Assembly (NCBI GenBank): GCA_019155185.1 | Contig: CM032794.1 | Location: forward strand, 18,429,095-18,493,094 | DNA from: Beaufortia kweichowensis | Taxonomy: Eukaryota; Chordata; Actinopteri; Cypriniformes; Gastromyzontidae | Direction: 5' to 3' | DNA length: 64,000 nucleotides | Shown: positions 1 to 11,065 of the stretch, one piece after another | Numbering within the stretch: the stretch's first letter is position 1 | How the letters are laid out: each line of letters starts with the position of its first letter | Notes under the pieces: generated by a model | What the model was told of the DNA's origin: nothing | Databases searched by the model: none | What the model saw: the letters and a program-made list of their open reading frames with translations, nothing else | Translations under genes and position numbers: made by a program

Positions 1-945
1 CTCAGCCCTCCGTCTTTCTTCCCTATGAAAAAGAAGCTGGAAGCAGCAGGGAAAGTGGATGGCCGAATAAAACCTTGCTAAAGGGACTCCGTGATGTAAT
101 CCATGGCTTTCTTTTCCGGGATAGAGAGTGAGTAGATTTTACCTTTCAACAGAGATGACCCAGGCAGCAGCTCAATAGCACAGTCCCATGGCTGATGAGG
201 GGGTAACTGAGTTGCTAGTTGTCTGCTGCATACATCCTGGAACGCCCGGTATTCATTAGGAATCTGAACTGGTATCTCTGGTTCGGGACTTTTGACAGAG
301 GTGGTATGAATGTTAAGAGATGAAGAAGGTGGGTTGGTAGCGAGGCAGTTCTTAACACAATCCTTTCCCCATTGAATAATCAGGCCTGTCTTCCAGCAGA
401 TTTCGGGAGAATGCTGTTGATTGTGAAACCCACTAGCACCCAGAATGAAATCTCCTCAGAGTGGCCTTTATCCAACTGAAGTGTGATGAGAGGAGAGAAA
501 TATCCAATAAGACCCAATGGTTTTCCCAGAATATTGTGAATGGTTAGTGAAAGTTGAATTATCTTCCGGGGAAGATTGAGTCTTGAAATTTCCAGCTGCC
601 CCAGAGTCAATTAGGGCAAAGAGACAATTTACATTCAGAAGGAGGAGGCTGAATCACACTCACCATGGATCAAGGCAGGCGAACGGGACATGATGAAATC
701 ATATGCCTTGAATCTCCACAATACAAGCAGAGCTTCATGGAAATGCGGCACTTATGTTCATCACTGGATAGGTGGTAATGGTCAACTTGCATTGGTTCAG
801 GTGCTGGAGGGTTAGGGACAGGTAAAACTTATGGTGGTGGAGGAGCAGTAGTGGCAGGTGAGATGGGAGCAGATGATGAGCAGATGACCAAATGATCTGA
901 TTTAAGGCTTTGAGTTACCGGTCCATGTGAGTTCCAAAGATTACA
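1..945 (-). mobile_element. Ty3/gypsy fragment: gag zinc knuckle, protease region, start of RT
   Basis: Read on the minus strand, the right part (688-729) encodes a retroviral-type CCHC zinc knuckle (CLYCGDSRHMISSC), the nucleic-acid-binding motif of gag. Next, at about 380-610, comes a protease-like stretch (HNILGKPLG, then SPLITLQLDKGHSEEI), and at the left edge the segment that leads into reverse transcriptase (PWDCAIELLPGSSLLKGKI, then YSLSIPEKKAMDYITES). The order gag, protease, RT fits Ty3/gypsy. Frames are broken by stops and the element runs off the left edge of the window. The family call is firm; the exact lineage is not. Confidence 0.8.
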
Positions 946-949
946 GCAT

Positions 950-1412
950 TTTCCAAGAATGGATAATTATCTGGGGAAGTTTATCCCAAACTTCAGCGAC
1001 ATTGCGGCACCACTCAGAAAGCTAACACACAAAGAGAAAGCATGGTGCTGGTATCAGCAGCATCAACATGCGTTTGACACCCTGATATGCTCAGATACAG
1101 AAGGAGCTGTTGGCCATTGTGTTTGCCAGTACTAATTCAAAGACTACGTGTTCGGAAAACCTACAATCGTTAAAATGGAACACCAGCCCCTGGTGACTAT
1201 TTTGAAGAAATGGGTCCATACAGCCCCTGCATGTCTACAAGAGGATGATGCTTCAGTTGCAATGTAAGGACATTACACTGGTGTATAAGAAGGGCAAACA
1301 CAACACTGGACTCCCCCGCTGAATGCCTCATATCACGACAGACACGATCATCTATACCTACTAATTCTAAACTGCTGGAGCCAGTCCCCAAACATGCCTG
1401 GCAAATTATTAA
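950..1412 (+). mobile_element. Ty3/gypsy fragment: RT to RNase H region
   Basis: On the plus strand this decayed stretch encodes the gypsy connection and RNase H region: YLGKFIPNFSDIAAPLRKLT, then the AQIQKELLAIVFA-type RNase H motif, then RMMLQLQCKDITLVYKKGK. Several frameshifts and stops interrupt it. It lies in the opposite orientation to the gypsy piece on its left, so the two are either different insertions or one element rearranged by inversion. No LTR can be seen. Confidence 0.75.
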
Positions 1413-1479
1413 ACGACTCACTGAATCATGATTCAGTTACAGCATGACTTCCTGTGATCCCACACTGTGCTTCCGAAGA

Positions 1480-3092
1480 GGAGAATTTGCGCAAAACTTT
1501 TGCGATATTTTCTAGATGTTGATGAAAAACTATTGCGAAATGACAGCGTTTTCATTAACTATATTATGCGAATAAAACTTGTCCTCTCGCGCTATGCCAT
1601 TCCTATAACCATGGTAACAGATATAGGCGGATTTACTTATGTCGCAGCTAACACACTTGCAATTTTTTTTTTATTGCAGTAATGGCAATGCAAACCCCCT
1701 ATATTTGAAAATGTTTTAGAGCTTTCCGTTTGCGTGACCCCGCTCCGCAGCTGTGAAAAAAATCTACATCTCTGCCTCAATTTCATTGGTTAACTACATC
1801 ACAGTGCCCAAACGCCACACCATGTTAAACATATTTTAATGCCAACATCCAAAATACAAATAGGATACAAGTAAACCAATTTTATTCAAATAAATTATTA
1901 TCAGAAAGTTATAAGAGCAAGTTTTATAAGAGCGCTGTATGTATGTGACATTTGAAGTCTTAGAGAATTCATTTATTAATATTGAACCATCTGTTTATAC
2001 GTTTTTAAACCCGAGTCCGGACATCTGAAAAATATCAGTCTATACCAGGGATGGGCAAACTCGGTCCTGGAGGGCCGCTGTCCTGCAGAGTTTAGTTCCA
2101 ACCCCAATTAAACACACTGAACCAGCTAATCAAGGTCTAATTAGGCATACAAGAAACTTTGAAGCAGGTGTGTTGAGGCAAGCTGGAGCTAAACTTTGCA
2201 GGACAGTGGCCCTCCAGGACCGAGTTTGCCCATCCCTGGTCTATACTCATGTTTTCTGTTTTAGATGAGGGAATTCATGCGTTATGGATGTGACAAAAAA
2301 ATGAAAGTTTTTGGAGACAACATACTTTGTAGGAATTCTGTCAATCAAAAAGGCACAAACCAGAAGCAATAATACCCAACAAATAGAGAAAGGACGGCTC
2401 TTCCAAGAACATTTAATATTTATTCATTTTTCATTTATTTTTTGTCTGCGCATTTATGAGGGAGGAACAACATTTTGAACGCAACAATTCTGATATTTGC
2501 ACTTACTTAACTATGAAAAATAAGTAAAAAAAAATGCTTTACAAACTTTAACAGAGACTTTGCATGGGTATTTAAACCACAAAATATTAACATCTCAGAT
2601 ATCACTATATGGTTAAAAACTTTGGGTACAAATTTACTTATCATGATAAGGTTGGCATTTGCCTGGAATTTCTATAACATTTATTTTACTAAATTTTTTA
2701 ACCTTCAAATGTGAGGCTTGGTCTTGATTACAGCCAGAACAAGCTACTTCCCTGCAGGCGATAGAAATACGATATGATAAACATTAAAAGTTTAAATAAA
2801 TGTAAAAAATTACTTGGACTGAAACCTACTAATTGTTATTTATGATAATAAAATGCTATAAATCAGCTGGCTTATTGGCGTCACAGCTGCGGGTGGGGTT
2901 TTAACGTTAGGGGCATTACCGCATTTCCGTACATCTTAATGATCATGACTTTTACGTACGCCATGTGACTGCGAAAAAAAAACATTTCCATTGCAGTTTT
3001 GCAAATTAATCCTTTTTTGCATGGCCTGAAAAACCACGTCATGAGAGCGTAAAAAACTTTTTGCGATACATGGGCGTTTTTTTACGTGCAAA
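1480..3092. mobile_element. Putative decayed DNA transposon with long imperfect inverted ends
   Basis: The left flank (about 1490-1760) and the reverse complement of the right flank (about 2880-3090) share the same landmarks in the same order: a TTTTGCGATA-like outer block, a GCA-rich block (GCAGTAATGGCAATG on the left, GCAAAACTGCAATGG on the right), and an inner block ACCCCGCTCCGCAGCTGTGA matched by ACCCCACCCGCAGCTGTGA. This is what a non-autonomous element with inverted ends of about 250 bp would leave. No transposase frame is visible. The superfamily is unknown and the outer limits are approximate. Confidence 0.42.
2046..2238. mobile_element. hAT-type MITE, 193 bp, with 8-bp target duplication
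   Basis: The element starts CAGGGATGGGCAAACTCGG and ends with the inverted copy, giving terminal inverted repeats of about 50 bp with few mismatches. It is flanked on both sides by the 8-bp direct repeat GTCTATAC (2038-2045 and 2239-2246), the target-site length of hAT transposases. It is far too short to code, so it moved with a transposase supplied elsewhere. It sits inside the older element at 1480-3092. Confidence 0.92.
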
Positions 3093-3190
3093 TTTACGCG
3101 CCTATTGTTTGGACTATATCTACCACGCTATTTTTAAAAACAAACTTTGGAGGCAGGCTCATGTGTTTGCAAGAGCCTAATGTTTACTAC

Positions 3191-3757
3191 TGTTATGGAT
3201 TATACAAGAGTCAGAGTCAGATAGTTGAATTTCACACAAGCAGGTTTACTGAACGAAATCAAAGCGCTGTCAAATGGACAACGCATGCAAGCAAAGTCAA
3301 ACAGAATAAAATCCCAGCATCAAGATACTAGCAAATCCAACAGGCAAACTCAGGTACAAATACAGAGAGAATACAAATCCAAACGGGTTCCAGCAGCTGA
3401 CCATCAGCGATGCAGGTAATAAATCCAAACAGGTAACTCACTGAGCGAAGACAAACATCAGAGATAATCCAACAGGTAAACTTTCCAGGTACAGGCAAAG
3501 AGATTTCCAACAGGTAAACTTTCCAGATACAGGCAAAGAGATTTCCAACAGAGATAAAGACTTACGTAAAACGTGCACATAACATTAATCCCAGACAAAG
3601 AACTGAACAAAACACAGGCTTTAAATAAAAGTCCAAATCAAAGGTGACAGGTGCTGGTGATTACAAGTTGAGAGCTGGTGATAGAAGGCAGGTGTGCGAG
3701 GTGCAATGGGTTGTGGGAAATTGAGTCCACGGGGGAGTGCAGGGTGAAACTGTGACA
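3191..3757 (-). mobile_element. Solo LTR, 567 bp, TG...CA ends, 5-bp target duplication
   Basis: The block begins TGTTATGGATT and ends CTGTGACA, with the 5-bp direct repeat ACTAC at 3186-3190 and 3758-3762. It has no coding sequence, as expected after recombination between two LTRs. On the minus strand it holds a TTTAAAGCCTG promoter-like box that is also present in the LTR at 7031-7451, and both end with a similar GGGAAATTGAGTCCA segment, so the two are diverged relatives, probably gypsy-type. Orientation is inferred from the promoter-like box only. Confidence 0.85.
3471..3546. repeat. 38-bp tandem duplication inside the solo LTR
   Basis: Two adjacent 38-bp units starting AACAGGTAAACTTTCCAG differ at one base. 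Looser versions of the same motif lie just upstream (3340-3470). Repeats of this kind are common in LTR U3 regions, where they can act as enhancers; that role is inferred. Confidence 0.85.
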
Positions 3758-4523
3758 ACTACCATATACAGTATTACGACATAAACAGTGCTCAAATTGT
3801 ATATTCTCTTGAAAAACAATGATGGAGGGCAGGCTGTTCCGGCAGACTCTAATGTAAACAATGGATTATATATCAATATTTCATGAATTATACGCTTTTA
3901 TGGTCAAAAAGAGCTATTGAATGTATTGCACTAGACTGTTTTTATTCAATTCAATTCAATTTTATTTGTATAGCGCTTTCTCACAAAGGTCATTGTACCA
4001 AAGCAGCTTTACATGCATTGAAAGATAACAGTCAGTGGTCAGGGAATCAAAAAAACTCTTTAAGAGAGAAAAAAACCCCTGACATGACGTGTTATAGTTG
4101 CGATCCGTAGCATGTGCAATCCGTAATAAAGGACACAAATTGCCATTGATCGCATCTATAACTCACTATGCAGTTACAAGGCACAGACATTTACTTATTT
4201 AAGAGAGTGAATAAAAATGAATTATAAATAAGGTGGTCGTCTTGGGCAGTCGTCCGTTTAGCATCAGGATGGGCATCAGGTGGGGCAGGACTGTTGTGAG
4301 CAGTGTTGTGCCGGCTGGAGCTCATTCCTTGGGATCCCTCGGAAAAGGTAGAGGGGGATAGAGAGAGAGAAAAGGAGAGAGGAGGAGAAAGAGAAAAGGG
4401 AACAAAACAGACTAACATTAGCGTAGCGGCCGTTCGTATGTTATGTATGCAAAGGATATCTTATGCAATATGTAATATTTATGCATAAGATTTATTGCGG
4501 CCTTAGAAAGTTAGGATCTGTAA

Positions 4524-5770
4524 CTAGGTGAATGCATGGCAAAAGAAATAAGTCTTTAGTTTAGTTTTAAACTGCTCGAGTGTGTCTGAGTCCGGAATAT
4601 TGCTGGGAAGGTCATTCCATAGTTTTGGTGCCAAGTAGGAGAAGGATCTTCCACCTTTAGATTTTTTTGATATTCTTGGAACTATTAACAAACCGCTATT
4701 TTGTGAGCGCAATGTTCGGGATGGATTGTATGCTGATAGTAGTTTATAGAGGTATAAAGGTGCTAGGCCGTTTAGGGCTTTATATGTAATTAACAATATT
4801 TTAAAATGTATGCGATACTTAACAGGTAGCCAGTGCAGTGTTGCAAGAAGTTGACTTATGTGGTCATACTTTTTTGATCTAGTAAGCACTCTAGCAGCTG
4901 CATTTTGAACCAGCTGAAGCTTATTTATTTGCTTTACATGGCACCCCCCCAGTAATGAATTACAGTAGTCCATTCTTGAGGTCATAAATGCGTGGATTAG
5001 CTTCTCTACATCCGGGACAGACAGTATGTGGCGCATCTCTGAAATGTTTCTACGGTGGAAAAAAGCGGGACGACACACGTGACCATCGAAAGACAGGTTC
5101 TTATCTAGAATCACACCTAGGTTCTTGACTGCAGAAGATGGGACAATGGTGCAGCCTGTTATGGAGATATTGTGGACTATCGTGTCAAGCTTGGAGCTAT
5201 TAGGTTCAATAACCAAAACCTCTGTCTTATTGGGGTTAAGTTGAAGGAAGTTGTTTGCCATCCATTTTCTAATATCGTTCATACAGTCTATTAGCCTAGA
5301 AAAACAATGGGTTTTGTCAGGTTCTGAGGAAATATAAAGCTGGGTATCGTCAGCGTAACAGTGGAAGTTGATGTCATGTTTCTTAATAATATCTCAGAGG
5401 GGAAGCATTTATAATGCGAAGACAATAGGACCAAGAACTGATCCCTGTGGCATGCTGTATTTTACCTGAGAGTAATAAGATTTATCCTCGTTAACACAAA
5501 CAAAGTGGTAGCGATCGGTTAAATAAGACTTTAACCGGGCTAGAGCTTGACCACTAATGCCAACAAGGTTTTCTAGTCTATCGAGTAGCATTGTATGATC
5601 TATTGTATCAAAAGCTGCACTGAGGTCGAGTAATATCAGAAGAGAGGTTTCACCGCAATCCGATGCTAAAAGGAGGTAATTTGTTACTCTAAGCATGGCT
5701 GTTTCTGTGCTGTGGTGGGGCCTAAATCCTGATTTTCATCCTGAATTATGAAATTTTTCATAAATGCTAT
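4524..5770 (-). pseudogene. L2 LINE ORF2: reverse transcriptase core and C-terminal region
   Basis: It encodes the LINE reverse transcriptase that copies element RNA at a nicked target. Visible motifs on the minus strand are LLDLSAAFDTIDH (motif A, about 5590-5630), MPQGSVLGP (motif B, about 5430-5460), CYADDTQLY (motif C, about 5340-5365) and NLGVILDKNLSF. The L2-type C-terminus follows, with LATLHWLPVKYRIHFK, TYKALNGLAPLYL and SYLAPKLWNDLPSNI. The reading frame shifts near 5283-5408, where a stop (UGA) interrupts the segment downstream of motif B. Non-functional as read. Confidence 0.9.
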
Positions 5771-5776
5771 TTTTAG

Positions 5777-6709
5777 CTAGGAATGTCTGTAGTTTGTTAG
5801 ACACAACTTTTCCAGTATTTTTGATAAAAGATTTGAAATTGGTCTAAAGTTAGTTAGGTCTCCCTGGTCGAGATTAAGCTTTTTTTGGCATGGTTGGCAT
5901 GATTTTATTGGCATGATGCGGGACGGGATACTATTGGATATAGAGGTGGCTAGCTGTGTAGATGCAATATTGTCTCTAATCTGCTCGATTTTATTTGCAA
6001 AGAATTTCATGAAATCATTGCTATCGTGCTGTAGTTTAGCATCTTTTTCTGTTAATGATTTGTTTTTAGTCAGTTTTGCAACTGTATTAAAAAGAAATTG
6101 CGGGTTATTTTGATTTTCTGCGATCAGCTTGCTAAGATATGAAGATTTGGTGGTTTTTAGAGCCTGTTTGTATTTGTTAGTGCTCTCTTTCCATGCATCA
6201 CGCCATACTTCTAGGTTCGTAATCCTCCATCTACGTTCCATTTTTCTAGCTGCCTTTTTTAGGGCTGAGGTGTGGTTATTATACCATGGAGCTGGCGTTC
6301 TTTCTTTAATTCTCTTTAATCTAATTGGTGCGACAGTTTCTAAAGTACCTGAAAAGGCTTTGTTTAATGTTTCTGTTATGGCATCAAGATCTTTATTGTT
6401 ATTTATTACATTAAGGGTTTGAGACAGATTCGGAAGATTGTTAATAAAACTATCTTTAGTAGTAGAGATGATTGGTCTGCTTGATTTAAACCTGTGTGTA
6501 GGACGAGGGGGCTTATCTAAAAGTACAGTATATGATATGAGGCAGTGATCTGAGATAGCGGCACTCTGAGGTAGTATTTCTATGTTATTTATATTTAGTC
6601 CAAATGATAGAATTAGGTTTAAACTGTGCTTATATTTATGTGTGGGACCTGACACCTTTTGGCTAACACCAAGCGAGTCTAGGATATCCATAAAAGCTAT
6701 ACATAGCAC
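5777..6709 (-). pseudogene. L2 LINE ORF2: end of endonuclease, linker, start of RT (internal deletion)
   Basis: A 310-codon open stretch covers the C-terminal end of the endonuclease (SAAISDHCLISYTVLL), the basic linker (KERTPAPWYNNHTSALKKAA, then RRWRITNLEVWRDAWKES) and jumps straight to the RT start (NLDQGDLTNFRPIS). Compared with the copies at 9131 and 51640-52089, about 75 codons between the linker and NLDQGDL are missing, including the SLELGYVPAAF segment. The deletion keeps the frame, so the open length does not mean function. Confidence 0.88.
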
Positions 6710-7620
6710 ATCTTTTGGGTTATCGACGTGTATATTAAAGTCACTGACGATTAAGGCTCTATCTACATTGACTACTAATTCTGATAAAAAAAAAAATCAG
6801 CAAATTCTTTAAGGAAGTCTGCATGATGACCCGGTGGTCTGTAAATAGTAGCCATGATGAAGGGCAAATGTTTGTTGCGACCGTTTGGAAGTGACATATT
6901 TAGCACCATTATTTCAAACGAGTTAAATTTTCTAGATTTAAGATTGACGCAAAATAGGTTGCTATAGATTGTAGCAATACTGCCACCTCTACCCTTCAGA
7001 CGAGGTTCATGCTTGTAGTAATAGGCTTGTTGTTAGCGTGGTCAGATGAGACAAAACACGAGAATATCCAATTCAAGTCTTTTACTGAACTTCATCAGTG
7101 GAGATATACAAAAAGTACAGACCTCACTTCAGAGGAGAGAAATACAAGCAGGCAGGCAATGTACAGCTGACTTACAGAGACTTCGTAAACATCTTAACAG
7201 GGTTACCACACGTGCACAAAACAACAACACCAGACCAAGACCAAAACTAAAAGCAGGCTTTAAATAATACAAACAATAAGTCCATAACGAAGGAAAACAG
7301 GTGCGGGTGATAACAAGATAACTGGTGATCACAAGATTACAAATGGTGAACAGGTGAGCGGGGTGAAATGAATCATGGGAAATTGAGTCCAGAGGGAGGT
7401 GCAGAGTGGAAAACGAAGTCCAAACTAGAGGTGCAAGGTGGAATCATGACACTTGTGGGGTAGATTCATTCAGACTGATAAAATCATCTGTTTTAAGCCA
7501 TGTCTCTGTCAGGCACAGCGCATCTAAATTGTGGTCTATAATAATTTCATTGACAATATATTCTTTATTGGAAAGCGACCTGATATTCAGCAGGCCGAAT
7601 TTTTACTTTTCTGTAGCATC
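6710..7620 (-). pseudogene. L2 LINE endonuclease domain, interrupted by a solo LTR
   Basis: An apurinic-like endonuclease nicks the target DNA in L2 elements. On the minus strand the piece at 7457-7620 encodes LNIRSLSNKEYIVNE and LDALCLTETWLKTDDF, with the catalytic ETW glutamate. The rest resumes left of the LTR with YYKHEPRLKGRGG, then IMVLNMSLPNGRNKHLPF and ATIYRPPGHHADF. The two halves join exactly if the LTR and one copy of its 5-bp target duplication are removed. A run of ten As near 6787 breaks the frame. Confidence 0.85.
7031..7451 (-). mobile_element. Solo LTR, 421 bp, inserted in the LINE endonuclease
   Basis: It begins TGTTAGCGTGG and ends GGAATCATGACA, giving TG...CA ends, and is flanked by CTTGT at 7026-7030 and 7452-7456. 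Host LINE sequence continues on either side. On the minus strand it carries the same TTTAAAGCCTG box as the LTR at 3191-3757. It is therefore younger than LINE copy A1. Confidence 0.9.
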
Positions 7621-7760
7621 TGTTTGTGGATTGTTTTCTAGTTTAATATTAATTAGATTTGTGTGTTTTGGTTTAGAGTATGCTATATGTTTGTTTGTTC
7701 GGGAAACAGACACAGTCTCTATATGTTGATATGTGGGTTGTAAAAACTCTTTCTTTATGG

Positions 7761-8100
7761 ACTTTCTGCAGCGCTGCAACAGATTCGACCCGCGTTATAT
7801 AAAAACAAAGGTATGAAGTCCCATATTTATTTTGCGTGTTGTCATTTGGGCGTCTGTCACCAGTTACTATATTACTGTTGCTGGAGTATCTTTATCGCAG
7901 AGACCATATCCTGACTCTATACCCTTAGATCTTTAAAAGGATGTATAGTTTGTCAATATTATTAATGTTTTTTGAAAGTAGTTTATAATGTTATTGTAAA
8001 CAACGTAACAGGTAGTGACATCTATACCGTGCACAAACTAGTGTGGCTCAACAGGTTAACCTGTATAAAAAAATTATATATGGCTCATTAATCATCAAGG
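7761..8100. other. Unassigned, possibly 5' UTR of LINE A1
   Basis: No coding motif, tandem repeat or terminal repeat is visible. Its position just upstream of the endonuclease of the minus-strand LINE would suit a 5' UTR, but no second copy in the window confirms this. Confidence 0.3.
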
Positions 8101-8562
8101 GGGTCTCTGGTCGTGGACGCTCTCCTAGATAGCCCACCAGATCCTCCTCTGGACTCAAGACAAGTTTCTTTCTCAGCAAATCATGTAAACCCCGAGACAC
8201 CTCAATTTCAAACAGACACTCTGTCGAGGCAGGGGCTGAACCCCGGGAAAAAGGAAGTTACACCCCGCAGTGGTAAAAGACATTTCAAGGAAGTTTTGCC
8301 AAGCACAAGTGGACCTGTTTGCATCTCAGGAAACAATGCACTGTCTTCTTTGCGGCTGTATGCCTTTCCCTCTGTTGCTCTTCTCCTGGAAGTACTAGGG
8401 AGAGTCAGACGTCAGGACATCTGTCTACTGCTGGTAGCCCCATACTGGTCATCTCGAGTGTGGTTCTCGAGCCTGGTATCAGAAGCAGAATTGTGAGTGT
8501 CTCCCTCTACAAGACTGTCTCTGTTTGTGGAGGATCGTGTTCCTCTGAGGGGATAGCTTTAT
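8101..8562 (+). mobile_element. DIRS1-like retrotransposon fragment: RT/RNase H region
   Basis: The plus strand encodes TLSRQGLNPGKKEV, a frameshifted QVDLFASQET stretch, then LRLYAFPSVALLLEVLGRVR and LLLVAPYWSSRVWFSSLV, the run that follows the RNase H region in fish DIRS1-like elements. It is broken by frameshifts and ends abruptly at about 8562, where an L2 LINE starts. The same superfamily appears nearly complete at 60135-63770, though that copy has lost this segment. Confidence 0.75.
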
Positions 8563-8589
8563 TAGCAATCTTCCGAATCTATATCAAAC

Positions 8590-9110
8590 CCATAATGTAA
8601 TCAACAAAAATGAAGATCTTGACGTTGTAACAGAAACATTAAACAATGTTTTTTCAGATACTTTAGAAGTTGTCACACCTATTAGATTAAAGAGAATAAA
8701 AGAAAGAACGCCAGCACCATGGTATAATAACCACACCTCAGCCCTAAAAAAAGCAACTAGAAAAATGGAATGTAGATGGAGGACTACGAACCTAGAAGTA
8801 TGGCGTGATGCATGGAAAGAGAGCACCAACAAGTACAAACAAGCTCTAAAAACCGCCAAATCCTCCTATTTCAGCAAGTTGATCGCAGAAAATCAAAATA
8901 ACCAGCGATTTCTTTTTAATACAGTCGCAAAACTGACTGAAAACAAATCATAAACAGAAAAAGACACTGAACTACAGCACGATAGTAATAACTTTATGAA
9001 ATTCTTTGAAAATATAAAAGAGCAGATTAGAGACAATATTGCATCTACACAGCCAGCCACCTCTATATCCCACAGTATCCCGTCCCGCATCATGCCATTA
9101 GTACAACTAG
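8590..9110 (+). pseudogene. L2 LINE ORF2 linker region
   Basis: It encodes the region between endonuclease and RT: RIKERTPAPWYNNHTSALKK, RRWRTTNLEVWRDAWKES-like sequence, and FLFNTVAKLTENKS, which is followed by a stop at about 8951. The basic linker probably binds RNA or DNA; no catalytic residues are expected here. It leads into the RT open stretch at 9131 across further stops. Confidence 0.85.
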
Positions 9111-9130
9111 AATAATTTAATGCTATTAAA

Positions 9131-10111
9131 ATGGATGAGCTCACAAAAATAATAAATTCATCAAAATCATCATGCTGTATATTAGATCCCGTCCCCACAA
9201 AAGTTTTTCCTGCAGTTTCGGAACCATTGCTCAATATTATTAATTCATCATTAGAATTAGGCTATGTTCCAGCAGCCTTAGTTATTAGGCCTCTCATAAA
9301 AAAACCTAATCTCGACCAGGGAGACCTATCTAACTTTAGACCAATCTCTAATCTCCCCTTTCTATCAAAAATACTGGAAAAGGTTGTGTCCAAACAACTA
9401 CAGACATTCCTAGCCAAAAATAGCATTTATGAAAAATTTCAGTCAGGATTCAGACCCCACCACAGCACAGAAACAGCCATGCTCAGAGTGACAAATGACC
9501 TCCTTTTAGCATCAGATCGCGGTGAAACCTCTCTTCTCATATTACTCGACCTCAGTGCAGCTTTTACAATAGATCATACAATCCTACTCGATAGACTGGA
9601 AAACCTTGTTGGCATTAATGGTCAAGCCTTAGCCTGGTTCAAATCTTATTTTACCGATCGCTACCACTTTGTCCATGTTAACGAGGAAAAATCTTATTAC
9701 TCTCAGGTAAAATACAGCGTACCACAGGGATCAGTTCTTGGTCCTATTGTCTTTGCACTATATATGCTTCCCCTCGGAGATATTATTAAGAAACATGACA
9801 TCAACCTCCACTGCTACGCTGACGATACCCAGCTCTATATTTCCTCAGAACCTGACAAAACTCACTGTTTTCCTAGGCTAATAGACTGTATCAACGATAT
9901 TAGAAAATGGATGGCGAACAACTTCCTTCTACTTAACTCCAACAAGACAGAACTTTTGATAATTGAATCTAATAGCTCCAAACACGACACAATAGTCCAC
10001 AACATCTCTATAGAAGGTTGCACCATTGTCCCTTCTTCCGCAGTCAAGAACCTAGGTGTGATTCTAGATAAGAACCTGTCTTTCGGTGGTCACATTTCCA
10101 ATGTATGCTGA
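9131..10111 (+). pseudogene. L2 LINE ORF2 reverse transcriptase
   Basis: An open stretch of 326 codons with LEL GYVPAAL, RPLIKKPNLDQGDLSNFRP, FQSGFRPHHSTETAMLRV, LLDLSAAF-TIDH (motif A), VPQGSVLGPIVFALY (motif B), CYADDTQLYI (motif C) and LGVILDKNLSF. Compared with the copy at 52052 it lacks one codon after LSAAF, so the Asp of the AFD triplet is gone, while the earlier Asp of LLDLS, which aligns with the first catalytic Asp of RTs, remains. It ends at a stop (TGA) at the VC-RTAFFH position. Dead copy. Confidence 0.9.
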
Positions 10112-10144
10112 ACCACATTTTTTCACCTTAGAAATATTTCAAAG

Positions 10145-10663
10145 ATGCGCCACATGCTGTCTGTCTCGGATATAGAGAAGCTAATCCACGCATTTATGAC
10201 CTCCAGAATTGACTACTGTAATTCATTACTGGGGGGGTGTCATGCAACGCAAATAAATAAGCTTCAGCTGGTTCAAAATGCAGCTGCTAGAGTTCTTACT
10301 AGATCAAAAAAGTATGACCACATTAATCCACTCCTAGCAACACTGCACTGGCTACCTGTAAAGTATTGCATACATTTCAAAATGTTGTTAATTACATACA
10401 AAGCCCTAAATGGCCTAGCACCTTTATACCTCTTTATACCTATACTATTATCAGCATACAATCCATCACAGGCATTGCGTTCACAAAATAGCGGTTTGTT
10501 AATAGTTCCAAGAATATCAAAAAAATCTAAAGGTGGAAGATCCTTCTCCTACTTGGCACCAAAACTATGGAATGACCTTCCCAGCAATATTCGGGACTCA
10601 GACACACTCGAGCAGTTTAAAATTAAACTAAAGACTTATCTCTTTAGCCACGCATTCACATAA
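10145..10663 (+). pseudogene. L2 LINE ORF2 C-terminal region
   Basis: It continues the RT after a stop and carries MTSRIDYCNSLLGGC, LQLVQNAAARVLTRS, LLATLHWLPVKY, TYKALNGLAPLYL and SYLAPKLWNDLPSNI, ending at the natural stop after LKTYLFSHAFT. A short local duplication (PLYLFIP) gives four extra residues relative to the other copies. The function of this region in L2 elements is not known. Confidence 0.88.
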
Positions 10664-11065
10664 TCTCAGATCCTAACTCTCTAAGGCCGCAATAGTTAGC
10701 TTAACCGGAACCGGGCACACATACATATTAAATACTGCATGTGATATCATATATAACTGCTTACATATGAATGGCCGCTACGCTAATGTTAGTCTGTTTT
10801 GTCCCCTCTCCCTCTCTCCTCCTCTCTCCTTTTCTCTCTCTCTCTATCCCCCTCTCCCTTTTCCGAGGTATCCCGAGGAATGAGTTCCAGCTGGCACAAC
10901 ACTGCTCATAACAGTCCTGCCCCACCTGATGCCCATCCTGGTGCTGCTAAATGACGACTACCAAGGATAACCTCCTTGCACCCTGTTAAATTAAAATTAA
11001 ATCTACCACATTATACTTAACATATACATTTTTTTTCACTCTCTTAAAGTGAATTTTTGTAAAAA

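Larger units (their letters stand above)
3936..7760 (-). mobile_element. L2-clade LINE copy A1, split by a solo LTR
   Basis: A minus-strand non-LTR retrotransposon whose 3' end is at about 3936, with the AATAAAATTGAATTGAATTG tail typical of this family. The order on the minus strand is endonuclease (7610-6520, interrupted at 7031-7451), linker (6520-5890), reverse transcriptase (5880-5050) and the L2 C-terminal region (5050-4524), then a 3' UTR of about 590 bp. A close plus-strand relative at 50345-53946 confirms this order. Frameshifts and an internal deletion make it a dead copy. Confidence 0.9.
8563..11065 (+). mobile_element. L2-clade LINE copy A2, truncated at both ends
   Basis: The 5' end is cut in the linker (SNLPNLYQTH-type region), so endonuclease and ORF1 are missing. 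Linker (8590-9110), RT (9131-10111) and C-terminal region (10145-10663) follow in order, then about 400 bp of 3' UTR closely related to that of 53325-53946. The UTR stops at about 11065 before the GAATT tail, where another copy begins. Very similar to copies A1 and A4, so the family was recently active. Confidence 0.9.
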
